DNA of 64,000 nt from Thiobacillus sp. (GTDB lineage Bacteria > Pseudomonadota > Gammaproteobacteria > Burkholderiales > Thiobacillaceae). Shown in pieces: positions 56,735 through 64,000 of this stretch. A model generated the notes under the pieces. It ran no database searches and was not told the DNA's origin. It saw only the letters and a program-made list of their open reading frames with translations. The position numbers and the translations under genes were made by a program. Where the stretch lies: the NCBI RefSeq assembly GCF_030696885.1, contig NZ_JAUYRI010000020.1, positions 53,071 through 117,070 on the forward strand. The letters run 5' to 3'. Position 1 is the stretch's first letter. The number at the start of each line of letters is the position of its first letter.

Positions 56735-58549
56735 ATGACGGCTACGCCACTCCATCCCGATACGCTTGGCACGCTGTGCGGCCTGTTTCGCGCGCGCGTC
56801 GCCGCAACGCCCGACCAGGTGGCCTATCGCCAGTTCGACGAAAAAAGCAGCAGCTGGGTGAGTTTCACCTGGGCGCAGGTGGCAAGCGAAGTGACCCGCT
56901 GGCAGGCCGCGCTGGTCAAGGAGGACCTGCTGCCTGGCGATCGCGTCGCGGTGATGCTGAAAAACTGTGTCGAGTGGGTGATTTTCGACCAGGCCGCGCT
57001 CGGACTGGGGCTGGTCACGGTGCCGTTGTATCTGGACGACCGCCCCGACAGCGCGGCTTACATCCTCGACCACTCGGACACCAAACTGCTGCTGATCGAA
57101 GGCAAGTTCCAGCACAAGAAGCTGGCCGAAATCGCCGGCACGGCGCACAGCCTGCAGCGTATCGTCAGCCTGGTGGCGCCGGAAAACAGATTGTCCGATT
57201 GGAGCACGCGCTTAGCCGTCGCAGCCGACTGGCTGGCGGCCGCGACCGATACTCCGATTCCCGAACGCCACCTCACCACCGACCTGCTGGCCAGCATCGT
57301 CTACACTTCGGGCACCACCGGACGCCCCAAGGGGGTGATGCTGACGCACGAGAACATGTTGTGGAATGCGTATTACGCGTCGCAATGCGCGGATTTCGGC
57401 GCGCACGAGGTGTTTCTGTCCTTCCTGCCGCTGTCGCATACGCTGGAACGCACCGGCGGCTATTACCTGCCGATGCTGACCGGCGCCGAAGTTGCCTATG
57501 CGCGCTCGATCGCCCAGCTGGCGCAGGACCTGCAGGACATTCGCCCGACCGTGCTGATTTCGGTGCCGCGCATCTACGAGCGGGTGTACCGGCGCATCCA
57601 GGACAATCTGGAGAAGAAAGGCGTGCTCGCACGCCTGTTGTTCAAGCTGGCGGTCAAAGTGGGATGGCGGCGTTTCGAGGTGGAGCAGGGGCGGGCACGC
57701 TGGCATCCGGAACTGCTGCTGTGGCCGCTGCTCGACAAACTGGTGGCGGGCAACGTCACGGAGAAACTGGGCGGCCGGCTGCGCCTGGCGATTTCCGGCG
57801 GCGCCGCGCTGTCGCCCGAAATCGCGCATGTCTTCATCGGCCTCGGTGTGCCGATCTACCAGGGCTACGGGCTGACCGAGAGCAGCCCGGTGGTGACATC
57901 AAACCGTCCCGACTCCAACGTGCCATCGAGCATCGGTCAGCCGCTGCCCGGGGTTGAGGTGAAGATCGGCGACAACGACGAACTGCTCACCCGCAGCCGG
58001 TGCGTGATGCGTGGCTACTGGAAGAACGAGGACGCCACCCGCGCCATGATCGATGCCGAGGGCTGGCTGCACAGCGGCGACAAAGTCAGCGTGGCCGCCG
58101 ACGGCCATTATTCGATCGTCGGTCGCATCAAGGACATCATCGTGCTGAACAACGGCGAGAAGGTGCCGCCGTCCGAAATGGAAGCCGCCATCCAGCTCGA
58201 CCCCCTGTTCGAGCAGGCGATGATCGTCGGTGAAGGCAAGCCCTATCTGGCCGCACTGATCGTCCTCAACGAGGAACACTGGAAGAGTTTTGCCGCCCAT
58301 CGTCACCTCGACCCGGCGCAGCCGGCCACGCTGCGCGACCCCAAGGTGGTGAAGGCGCTGACCAAGCACGTCGCGCATCAGCTCAAGCATTTCGCGGGCT
58401 ACGCCCAGATTCGCCGGCTGCACCTGGACCTCAAGCCGTGGACCCTGGAAGACGGCCTCCTGACCCCCACGCTCAAAATCAAGCGCGACCTGATAATCGA
58501 TCGCTACCGCGATGCGATCGAGGCCCTCTACGCGGATTCCGTACGCTAA
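56735..58549 (+). CDS. Long-chain fatty acid-CoA ligase (AMP-binding)
   Basis: 604 residues. Adenylate-forming signature YTSGTTGRPKGVMLTHEN near 189-206, the A5 motif GYGLTESSPVV, and the late WLHSGDKVS and GRIKDIIVLNNGEKV motifs. No membrane segment. It activates fatty acids with ATP and CoA, in keeping with the FadL porin and desaturase genes that follow. FAA1/FadD-like long-chain specificity is inferred from overall form. Confidence 0.88.
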   Translation: MTATPLHPDTLGTLCGLFRARVAATPDQVAYRQFDEKSSSWVSFTWAQVASEVTRWQAALVKEDLLPGDRVAVMLKNCVEWVIFDQAALGLGLVTVPLYLDDRPDSAAYILDHSDTKLLLIEGKFQHKKLAEIAGTAHSLQRIVSLVAPENRLSDWSTRLAVAADWLAAATDTPIPERHLTTDLLASIVYTSGTTGRPKGVMLTHENMLWNAYYASQCADFGAHEVFLSFLPLSHTLERTGGYYLPMLTGAEVAYARSIAQLAQDLQDIRPTVLISVPRIYERVYRRIQDNLEKKGVLARLLFKLAVKVGWRRFEVEQGRARWHPELLLWPLLDKLVAGNVTEKLGGRLRLAISGGAALSPEIAHVFIGLGVPIYQGYGLTESSPVVTSNRPDSNVPSSIGQPLPGVEVKIGDNDELLTRSRCVMRGYWKNEDATRAMIDAEGWLHSGDKVSVAADGHYSIVGRIKDIIVLNNGEKVPPSEMEAAIQLDPLFEQAMIVGEGKPYLAALIVLNEEHWKSFAAHRHLDPAQPATLRDPKVVKALTKHVAHQLKHFAGYAQIRRLHLDLKPWTLEDGLLTPTLKIKRDLIIDRYRDAIEALYADSVR

Positions 58550-58577
58550 GCATTCCGATTATTCAAAGGAGACCTTC

Positions 58578-59783
58578 ATGATGTTTCGTGTTAACCGCCT
58601 GGCCGCAGGCCTGATGCTGATGGGCTGCGCCCCATTTGCGAGCGCCGCCGGATTCGCATTGATCGAGCAGAACGCCAGCGGGCTGGGCAATGCCTACGCT
58701 GGTCAGGCCGCCGCCGCGACCGACGCCAGCACGATTTTCTTCAATCCGGCGGGCATGACCTATCTGCCGGACCGACAGGTGGTGATGGCTGGCCATCTCA
58801 TCATGCCGCAGGCCGAGTTTTCCGGCACCTCGGCACTCACGGGCAACAACGGGGGCGATGCGGGCGGGCTGGCTTTCGTGCCCAATGCCTATTTCGCGTT
58901 CCGTCTAACGCCGGATGTGCATTTGGGTGTCGGCATGAATGCACCCTTCGGCCTCGCGACCAAATACGATCCCACGTGGAAAGGCCGTACCCAGGCGATC
59001 AAGTCCGAGGTCAAGACCATCGTCATCAACCCCTCGATCGCCTGGAAGGCCAGCGAATCGCTCTCACTGGGCGCGGGGCTGAGCCTGCAATACATCGAAG
59101 CGACCCTCACCAATGCCACGGGAGGCGCTCCCGGTGCCCCGGTCGGCGAGGTGAAAGGGGACGACTATGGCTGGGGATTCAACCTGGGTGCATTGTGGAA
59201 ACTGAACGACTCGACCCGGATCGGCGTCACCTATCGTTCGGAGATCGACAATACTCTTGAAGGCACGCTCAAAGTGAACGGTGCAACAGTCGTAAATCCT
59301 GTTTTTGCCGATGTCACCCTGCCCGATTCCGCCTCGCTGAGCCTGTTCCACAAACTGGATACGCGCTGGGAGTTACTGGCCGACGTGACCTGGACCGGTT
59401 GGAGCGATTTCGACGAACTGCGCATCGTCAATACTGCCGGCGCGCCGGTGGTGCCGGTTGTAACCGAGAACTGGGAGGATACCTACCGTTACTCGGTGGG
59501 CGCCAATTACCGCTACAGTGACAAATTGACCTTACGCGGCGGCGTGGCTTTCGACCAGCGGGCCGCGTCGGATGATTTCCGCACCGCACGCATCCCGGAT
59601 GAGGACCGCACCTGGCTGGCATTCGGCGCGCAGTACCGGCTGTCCGAGCGTAGCAAGATCGATGTGGGCTATGCTCACCTGTTCGTCAAGGACGCGTCCC
59701 TCGACGAAGGCGCGATCAATCTTTCCGGCACCTACGATGCCTCGGTCGACATCCTGTCGGCGCAGCTGACGATGGATTTCTGA
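58578..59783 (+). CDS. fadL: FadL/OmpP1 family outer-membrane fatty acid transporter
   Basis: 401 residues. Signal peptide MMFRVNRLAAGLMLMGCAPFASAAG, then the FadL hatch region GFALIEQNASGLGNAYAGQAAAATDAST and IFFNPAGMTYLP, alternating beta strands and a final aromatic residue (LTMDF) for outer-membrane insertion. AAAGGAGA at 58565-58572 precedes ATG 58578 (ATG 58581 also possible). It takes up long-chain fatty acids or other hydrophobic compounds. Confidence 0.9.
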   Translation: MMFRVNRLAAGLMLMGCAPFASAAGFALIEQNASGLGNAYAGQAAAATDASTIFFNPAGMTYLPDRQVVMAGHLIMPQAEFSGTSALTGNNGGDAGGLAFVPNAYFAFRLTPDVHLGVGMNAPFGLATKYDPTWKGRTQAIKSEVKTIVINPSIAWKASESLSLGAGLSLQYIEATLTNATGGAPGAPVGEVKGDDYGWGFNLGALWKLNDSTRIGVTYRSEIDNTLEGTLKVNGATVVNPVFADVTLPDSASLSLFHKLDTRWELLADVTWTGWSDFDELRIVNTAGAPVVPVVTENWEDTYRYSVGANYRYSDKLTLRGGVAFDQRAASDDFRTARIPDEDRTWLAFGAQYRLSERSKIDVGYAHLFVKDASLDEGAINLSGTYDASVDILSAQLTMDF

Positions 59784-59840
59784 CCCCGGTCCGGGCGGCC
59801 CCAGGCGGGCTGCGGGCCCCAGCTCGGACGCGAATAAACC

Positions 59841-59869
59841 TTGATTTTTATGGGGTTTGTCCGTATATT
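59841..59869 (+). promoter_or_regulatory. Sigma-70 promoter of the desaturase gene
   Basis: TTGATT (59841-59846), 17 bases, then TATATT (59864-59869), followed by a 37-base leader to the ATG. Spacing is ideal and both hexamers are one or two bases from consensus. It gives the desaturase its own transcript apart from fadL. Confidence 0.65.
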
Positions 59870-59906
59870 CCAAGACGTGATTGTCCTTTTTTAGGAACCG
59901 AAAACC

Positions 59907-61079
59907 ATGCAATTAGGCTTGTTTGATCTGCCCTGGTGGGGCTATGTCGTCGTGGCATTGGGCCTGACCCATGTGACCATCGCTGCCGTCACCATTTTCC
60001 TGCACCGTTCGCAGGCGCACCGCGCCGTCGACTTGCACCCCATCGTCAGCCATTTCTTCCGTTTCTGGCTGTGGATGACCTCCGGCATGGTCACCAAGGA
60101 ATGGGTTTCCATTCACCGCAAGCACCACGCCAAATGCGAAACCCCTGAAGATCCGCACAGCCCGCAGACACGGGGCATCAAGAAGGTCTTCTGGGAGGGC
60201 TCCGAGCTGTATCGCGCCGAGGCCAAGGTCGCCGAGACGCTGGAAAAATACGGCCACGGTACGCCCGACGACTGGATGGAGCGCAACGTCTACAGTCGTC
60301 ACTCGGCTGCAGGCATCTGGCTGATGATGGCAATCAACCTCGCCCTGTTCGGCCCCATCGGCCTGACCATCTGGGCCGTGCAAATGGCGTGGATTCCGGT
60401 CACCGCCGCCGGCATCATCAACGGCATCGGCCACTACTGGGGTTACCGCAACTTCGCCAGCGAGGACGCCAGCACCAACATCCTGCCGTGGGGCATCTTG
60501 ATCGGCGGCGAGGAACTGCACAACAACCACCACGCCTACGGCACCTCGGCACGCCTGTCGAACAAATGGTACGAATTCGACATCGGCTGGATGTACATCA
60601 AGCTGATGACTTACGTCGGCCTGGCTACCGTCCGCAAGGTAGCGCCGACGGTGAAATGGCAGCCCGCCAAGCCACTGTGCGACTTCGATACCCTGCAGGC
60701 CGTGATCACCCACCGCTATGACGTGATGACGCGCTACGTGAAGAGCGTGCGCGCCGACACCGCCGCCGAAATCGCCAGGCTCAAGGCCGGCGCCAACCTG
60801 CCGGAAAACTGGAACCTCAACAGTTTCCGCAGCTGGCTGTACAAGGAACCCACCGAACTGGCGGCGGCCGACAAGGCTCAACTCGACACGCTCTTGGGCA
60901 AGAGCGAGCGCCTGCAAACCGTCTATCGCATGCGCCAGGAACTGGCTGCCATCTGGGGCCGTTCCACCGCCAGCCGTGAGCAGTTGCTGGAGCAGTTGCA
61001 GGCTTGGTGCAAGCGCGCTGAAGAGAGCGGCATCCAGTCGCTGCAGCAGTTCTCGGTGCGCCTGCGCAGCTACGCCTGA
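59907..61079 (+). CDS. Membrane fatty acid desaturase (acyl-CoA/acyl-lipid delta-9 type)
   Basis: 390 residues with the three histidine boxes HRSQAH, HRKHH and HNNHH and about four membrane segments. It introduces a double bond in saturated acyl chains with an iron centre. The C-terminal 110 residues after the last box are helical and hydrophilic (AEIARLKAGANLPENW...), longer than in minimal desaturases. The sequence fits the DesA-like or acyl-CoA desaturase family of proteobacteria. Followed by a bidirectional terminator. Confidence 0.9.
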   Translation: MQLGLFDLPWWGYVVVALGLTHVTIAAVTIFLHRSQAHRAVDLHPIVSHFFRFWLWMTSGMVTKEWVSIHRKHHAKCETPEDPHSPQTRGIKKVFWEGSELYRAEAKVAETLEKYGHGTPDDWMERNVYSRHSAAGIWLMMAINLALFGPIGLTIWAVQMAWIPVTAAGIINGIGHYWGYRNFASEDASTNILPWGILIGGEELHNNHHAYGTSARLSNKWYEFDIGWMYIKLMTYVGLATVRKVAPTVKWQPAKPLCDFDTLQAVITHRYDVMTRYVKSVRADTAAEIARLKAGANLPENWNLNSFRSWLYKEPTELAAADKAQLDTLLGKSERLQTVYRMRQELAAIWGRSTASREQLLEQLQAWCKRAEESGIQSLQQFSVRLRSYA

Positions 61080-61127
61080 CCGAAAGGGGGCTGCGGCCCC
61101 CGGTACTGCACAACACCCGCAGCACGC

Positions 61128-61161
61128 AATAAAAAACCCGCCAACCGGCGGGTTTTTTATT
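61128..61161. terminator. Bidirectional rho-independent terminator
   Basis: The stem ACCCGCC / GGCGGGT with four-base loop AACC is flanked by an A6 tract on the left and a T6 tract on the right, so it ends both the desaturase transcript and the convergent rpmB-rpmG transcript. Confidence 0.93.
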
Positions 61162-61177
61162 GGACAGCCACGCTGGA

Positions 61178-61345
61178 TTACTTCAGCTTGGTTTCCTTGT
61201 ACATCACATGCTTGCGAGCCTTGGGATCGAACTTGCTGATCTCCATTTTCTCCGGCATGGTCTTCTTGTTCTTGGTGGTGGTGTAGAAGTGACCGGTGCC
61301 CGCAGTGGACTCCAGCTTGATCTTTTCGCGTCCGCCTTTAGCCAT
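61178..61345 (-). CDS. rpmG: Ribosomal protein L33
   Basis: 55 residues, too short for many ORF tools but clear: [42 protein letters not shown] and a final VMYKETKLK. Zinc-binding cysteines are absent, the C-minus form. It lies 11 bases behind rpmB, the classical rpmB-rpmG operon. Large-subunit component near the E site. Confidence 0.97.
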   Translation of the reverse strand: MAKGGREKIKLESTAGTGHFYTTTKNKKTMPEKMEISKFDPKARKHVMYKETKLK

Positions 61346-61356
61346 GATTCAGCTCC

Positions 61357-61593
61357 TTAAATCGCTTCGCCGCGGGCGCGCAGATCGGCCAGCACGGCGT
61401 CGATGCCGTTCTTGTCGATCGTGCGCAGGGCGGCGTTGGACAAACGCATACGCACCCAGCGGTTTTCGCTCTCGACCCAGAACCGGCGATATTGCAGGTT
61501 GGGCAGGAAACGACGCTTGGTTCTATTGTTGGCGTGGGAAACGTTGTTCCCGACCATGGGCTTCTTGCCCGTTACGATACATACGCGAGCCAT
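61357..61593 (-). CDS. rpmB: Ribosomal protein L28
   Basis: 78 residues: [33 protein letters not shown] and [18 protein letters not shown]. Full length for the family, cysteine-poor form. First gene of the rpmB-rpmG operon. Confidence 0.97.
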   Translation of the reverse strand: MARVCIVTGKKPMVGNNVSHANNRTKRRFLPNLQYRRFWVESENRWVRMRLSNAALRTIDKNGIDAVLADLRARGEAI

Positions 61594-61672
61594 GACACTG
61601 CTCCAAAATTAAGGGTGAACGAAACCGGTTAACTGGCGGGAATAGCAATGAGCGCTAACCCGAGAACCGCGA

Positions 61673-61702
61673 TTTATATCACAGCTTGCAAGCGCGAGGC
61701 AA
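61673..61702 (-). promoter_or_regulatory. Probable rpmB promoter
   Basis: On the minus strand TTGCCT (61697-61702), 18 bases, TATAAA (61673-61678) lies about 80 bases before rpmB in the gap to radC. Hexamers are reasonable for sigma-70; exact start unknown. Confidence 0.45.
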
Positions 61703-61715
61703 GTGGGGCGAGCGC

Positions 61716-62390
61716 TCAGAGTTGGCCCGACTCCATGAAAGACAGCGAGGACGCGCCCGCAACGATGAAGTGGTCGAGCACGCGGATGTCCACCAGGGCC
61801 AGCGCATCCGCCAGTTGCCGGGTGAGCACGCGGTCGGCCTGGCTGGGTTCGGCCACCCCGCTCGGGTGGTTGTGCGCGAGGATCAGCGCGGCAGCATTGT
61901 GCGCCAGCGCGCGGCGGATGATTTCGCGCGGGTAGACGCTGGTTTGCGTCAAGGTGCCGCGAAACAGCTCCTCCACCGCAATCACCCGGTTCTGGGCATC
62001 CAGAAACACGCAGCAGAACACCTCGTATTCCTTGCCGCGCAGCATCAGCCGCAAGTAGTCGCGCACGGCAGTGGGCGAGGTCAGCGCGTCGCCCGCCTGC
62101 ATGTCCTCGGCCAGCGTGCGGCGCGCCATTTCCATCACCGCCTGCAACAGCGCGTATTTGGCCTCGCCGACGCCGGGTGCTTCACAGGCGGTTTTCCGGT
62201 CGGCGCGACACAGGCCGCCCAGCCCACCGAAGCGTGCGATCAATTCGCGACCGAGGTCGACCGCGCTTTTACCGACCACGCCGGTGCGCAAAAACACCGC
62301 GACCAGTTCGGCGTCGGTCAGCGCCCCCGCTCCCTGCTTCAACAGCTTCTCGCGCGGACGCGCGTCCTCCGGCCAGTCGCGGATCGCCAT
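61716..62390 (-). CDS. radC: RadC family JAB domain protein
   Basis: 224 residues from the ATG at 62390. N-terminal helix-hairpin-helix region ([33 protein letters not shown]) and a C-terminal JAMM metalloprotease-like domain with [18 protein letters not shown] and HNHPSG. The frame stays open far upstream over coaBC; that part is a shadow. Role in DNA repair is doubtful; the family's function is unsettled. Confidence 0.93.
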   Translation of the reverse strand: MAIRDWPEDARPREKLLKQGAGALTDAELVAVFLRTGVVGKSAVDLGRELIARFGGLGGLCRADRKTACEAPGVGEAKYALLQAVMEMARRTLAEDMQAGDALTSPTAVRDYLRLMLRGKEYEVFCCVFLDAQNRVIAVEELFRGTLTQTSVYPREIIRRALAHNAAALILAHNHPSGVAEPSQADRVLTRQLADALALVDIRVLDHFIVAGASSLSFMESGQL

Positions 62391-62423
62391 CGCTGCCCCC
62401 CTCCCGTAGAATGTGCCATTTTC

Positions 62424-63629
62424 ATGGAATCCGGGCCGGGAATCGAGACTGTGGCACTGGCAGGCAAAAAAATCCTCTTGGGCGTGACCGGCGGCATCGC
62501 AGCCTACAAGGCGGCGGAGCTGTGTCGTCTGCTGGTCAAGGCCGGCGCCGACGTGCAGGTGGTGATGACCGCCGCCGCGCAGCAATTCGTCGCCCCGCTC
62601 ACCTTCCAGGCGCTTTCCGGCAAGCCGGTGCTGGCCTCGCTGTGGGAGGCCGCCCGCGGCGACGGCATGGAACACATCCACCTGTCGCGCGATGCCGACC
62701 TGCTGCTGGTGGCACCGGCCTCGGCCGACTTTCTGGCGAGGCTCGTCCACGGCCGTGCCGAAGATCTGCTGTCGACCCTGAGTCTTGCCCGTACCTGCAA
62801 ACTGGCCGTCGCGCCCGCGATGAACCGCGAAATGTGGGCGGCCGCGCCGACCCAACGCAATCTGGCGCAGCTGCGTGCGGATGGCGTCAACGTGCTGGGG
62901 CCGGCCGCGGGCGAACAGGCCTGTGGCGAAACCGGCCTCGGACGCATGCTGGAGCCGACCGAGATCCTGGCCGCGCTGCCCGGCATGCTGGGGGCAGGGC
63001 CGCTTGCGGGCAAACGGGTGCTGATCACCGCCGGCCCCACTTTCGAGGCGATCGACCCGGTGCGCGGGCTGACCAATCGCAGCTCCGGCAAGATGGGCTA
63101 TGCGCTGGCGCAGGCAGCCGCGGCAGCGGGCGCCGCAGTGTGCCTGGTGTCGGGGCCGACCTGCCTCGCCACGCCGGCCGGGGTGCGCCGCATCGACGTG
63201 CACAGTGCTGCCGAGATGCGCGCCGCGGTGCTGCGCGAACTGCCAAGCGACGTCTTCATCGCGGTGGCGGCGGTGGCCGATTACCGGGTGGAAGCGGCCG
63301 CCACGCAGAAAATCAAGAAAAGCGATGCGGGCCTGACGCTGAACCTGGTTCCCAACCCCGACATCCTGGCCGAGGTCGCCGCCTTGCCCGATGCGCCGTT
63401 CTGCGTGGGCTTCGCCGCCGAGACCGAGCGCTTGGCCGAGCATGCCGAAGCCAAGCGCCTGAAGAAAAAGCTGCCGCTGCTGGTCGGCAACCTGGCGCAG
63501 GACACGCTCGGGCAGGACACGGCCGAGCTGGTGCTGTTCGACGACCGGGGTGCGCATCCGCTGCCGCGGGCCGATAAATCCACCCAGGCGCGACACCTGA
63601 TCCGCCACCTCGCAACCCTGCTCAACTGA
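62424..63629 (+). CDS. coaBC: Bifunctional phosphopantothenoylcysteine decarboxylase/synthetase
   Basis: 401 residues. CoaC part: [36 protein letters not shown] and the [10 protein letters not shown] loop with catalytic Cys. CoaB part from about 190: [30 protein letters not shown] and AVADYRV, KIKK. Two steps of coenzyme A synthesis. Start ATG 62424 gives a nine-residue leader; GTG 62451 is an alternative. Divergent from radC with 33 bases between. It is followed by dut, as in many proteobacteria. Confidence 0.95.
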   Translation: MESGPGIETVALAGKKILLGVTGGIAAYKAAELCRLLVKAGADVQVVMTAAAQQFVAPLTFQALSGKPVLASLWEAARGDGMEHIHLSRDADLLLVAPASADFLARLVHGRAEDLLSTLSLARTCKLAVAPAMNREMWAAAPTQRNLAQLRADGVNVLGPAAGEQACGETGLGRMLEPTEILAALPGMLGAGPLAGKRVLITAGPTFEAIDPVRGLTNRSSGKMGYALAQAAAAAGAAVCLVSGPTCLATPAGVRRIDVHSAAEMRAAVLRELPSDVFIAVAAVADYRVEAAATQKIKKSDAGLTLNLVPNPDILAEVAALPDAPFCVGFAAETERLAEHAEAKRLKKKLPLLVGNLAQDTLGQDTAELVLFDDRGAHPLPRADKSTQARHLIRHLATLLN

Positions 63630-63645
63630 CGAAATCCCGACGACT

Positions 63646-64000
63646 ATGAAGATGGATGTGAAGATTCTCGACACCCGCCTGCGCGATCAGCTGCCGCATT
63701 ACGCCACCCCGGGCGCCGCCGGGCTCGATCTGCGGGCCTGCATCGATGGTCCAATCGTACTGGCGCCCGGCGAAACCCGGCTGATCCCGACCGGCATGGC
63801 CATCCATCTGGCCGACCCCGGCTATGCCGCGCTGATCCTGCCGCGTTCGGGGCTCGGTCACAAGCACGGCATCGTGCTGGGCAATCTGGTCGGGCTGATC
63901 GACTCGGACTATCAGGGCGAGCTGATGGTGTCGTGCTGGAACCGGGGCTCGGAGGCATTCACGCTCCAGCCCTTCGACCGTCTGGCACAACTAGTTTTAG
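63646..64000 (+). CDS. dut: dUTP diphosphatase (N-terminal part, cut by window end)
   Basis: 118 residues are visible from ATG 63646. [26 protein letters not shown] is motif 1, [28 protein letters not shown] covers motifs 2 and 3. It hydrolyses dUTP to dUMP. The C-terminal motif 5 arm lies beyond the window. Confidence 0.95.
   Translation, partial: MKMDVKILDTRLRDQLPHYATPGAAGLDLRACIDGPIVLAPGETRLIPTGMAIHLADPGYAALILPRSGLGHKHGIVLGNLVGLIDSDYQGELMVSCWNRGSEAFTLQPFDRLAQLVL

Overview
The window is about 64 kb of high-GC, gene-dense bacterial DNA. Its gene content points to a sulfur-oxidising, chemolithoautotrophic betaproteobacterium close to Thiobacillus. It carries a complete alpha-carboxysome operon with form IA RubisCO. 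A second, separate CbbQ/CbbO activase pair lies at the left edge; in such organisms this pair usually follows the form II RubisCO gene cbbM, which would lie outside the window. The taxonomic statement is inferred from gene content and protein style, not from a database search.

Layout. 1-2.6 kb: end of a CbbQ gene and a complete CbbO. 2.9-7.9 kb: a compatible-solute operon, read as glucosylglycerol synthesis (glycerol-3-phosphate dehydrogenase, HAD phosphatase, GT20 synthase, GH13 sucrose-phosphorylase-like enzyme). 8-14.3 kb: patatin-like lipoprotein, GIY-YIG protein, exported dienelactone hydrolase, an 8-bp tandem repeat array, a six-PAS diguanylate cyclase and PssA. 14.4-30.5 kb: the CO2-concentrating core: SbtA bicarbonate transporter with a PII-like partner, divergent CbbR, then cbbL, cbbS, csoS2, csoSCA, csoS4A, csoS4B, three csoS1 genes, a ferritin-like gene, acRAF, mcdA, mcdB, cbbQ, cbbO and csoS1D. 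30.5-39.1 kb: an accessory inorganic-carbon region with three SulP transporters, a ribbon-helix-helix regulator, an LCIB/C-type putative beta-carbonic anhydrase, a trypsin-like protease and a small unknown protein. 39.2-43.6 kb: a stress-like protein under a predicted sigma-54 promoter, divergent from an NtrB/NtrC-like pair, followed by thioredoxin and a PIN protein. 43.6-54.7 kb: NhaR-like LysR, two HtpX proteases, TerC, a P-type ATPase, several membrane or unknown proteins and three gene relics. 54.7-64 kb: housekeeping and lipid genes (RsmB-like methyltransferase, acyl-CoA ligase, FadL, desaturase, rpmB-rpmG, radC, coaBC, start of dut).

How it fits together. SbtA and the SulP proteins would raise cytosolic bicarbonate. 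The shell (CsoS1, CsoS4, CsoS1D), scaffold (CsoS2) and CsoSCA build the carboxysome, where RubisCO fixes CO2. acRAF and CbbQ/CbbO serve RubisCO assembly and reactivation, and McdA/McdB position the organelles. The LCIB/C-like protein and the SulP genes form an adjoining block with their own candidate operators, which suggests an accessory inorganic-carbon uptake unit.

The least explained signals are: (i) a large hydrophilic, coiled-coil-like insert shared by two SulP paralogues that flank a protease and an unknown protein; (ii) the LCIB/C-like gene inside this block; (iii) a near-consensus sigma-54 promoter with upstream dyads between the NtrC-like system and a stress-like gene; (iv) RNA hairpins that break the carboxysome operon after cbbL and after cbbS; and (v) the 8-bp repeat tract in front of a cyclic-di-GMP synthase.
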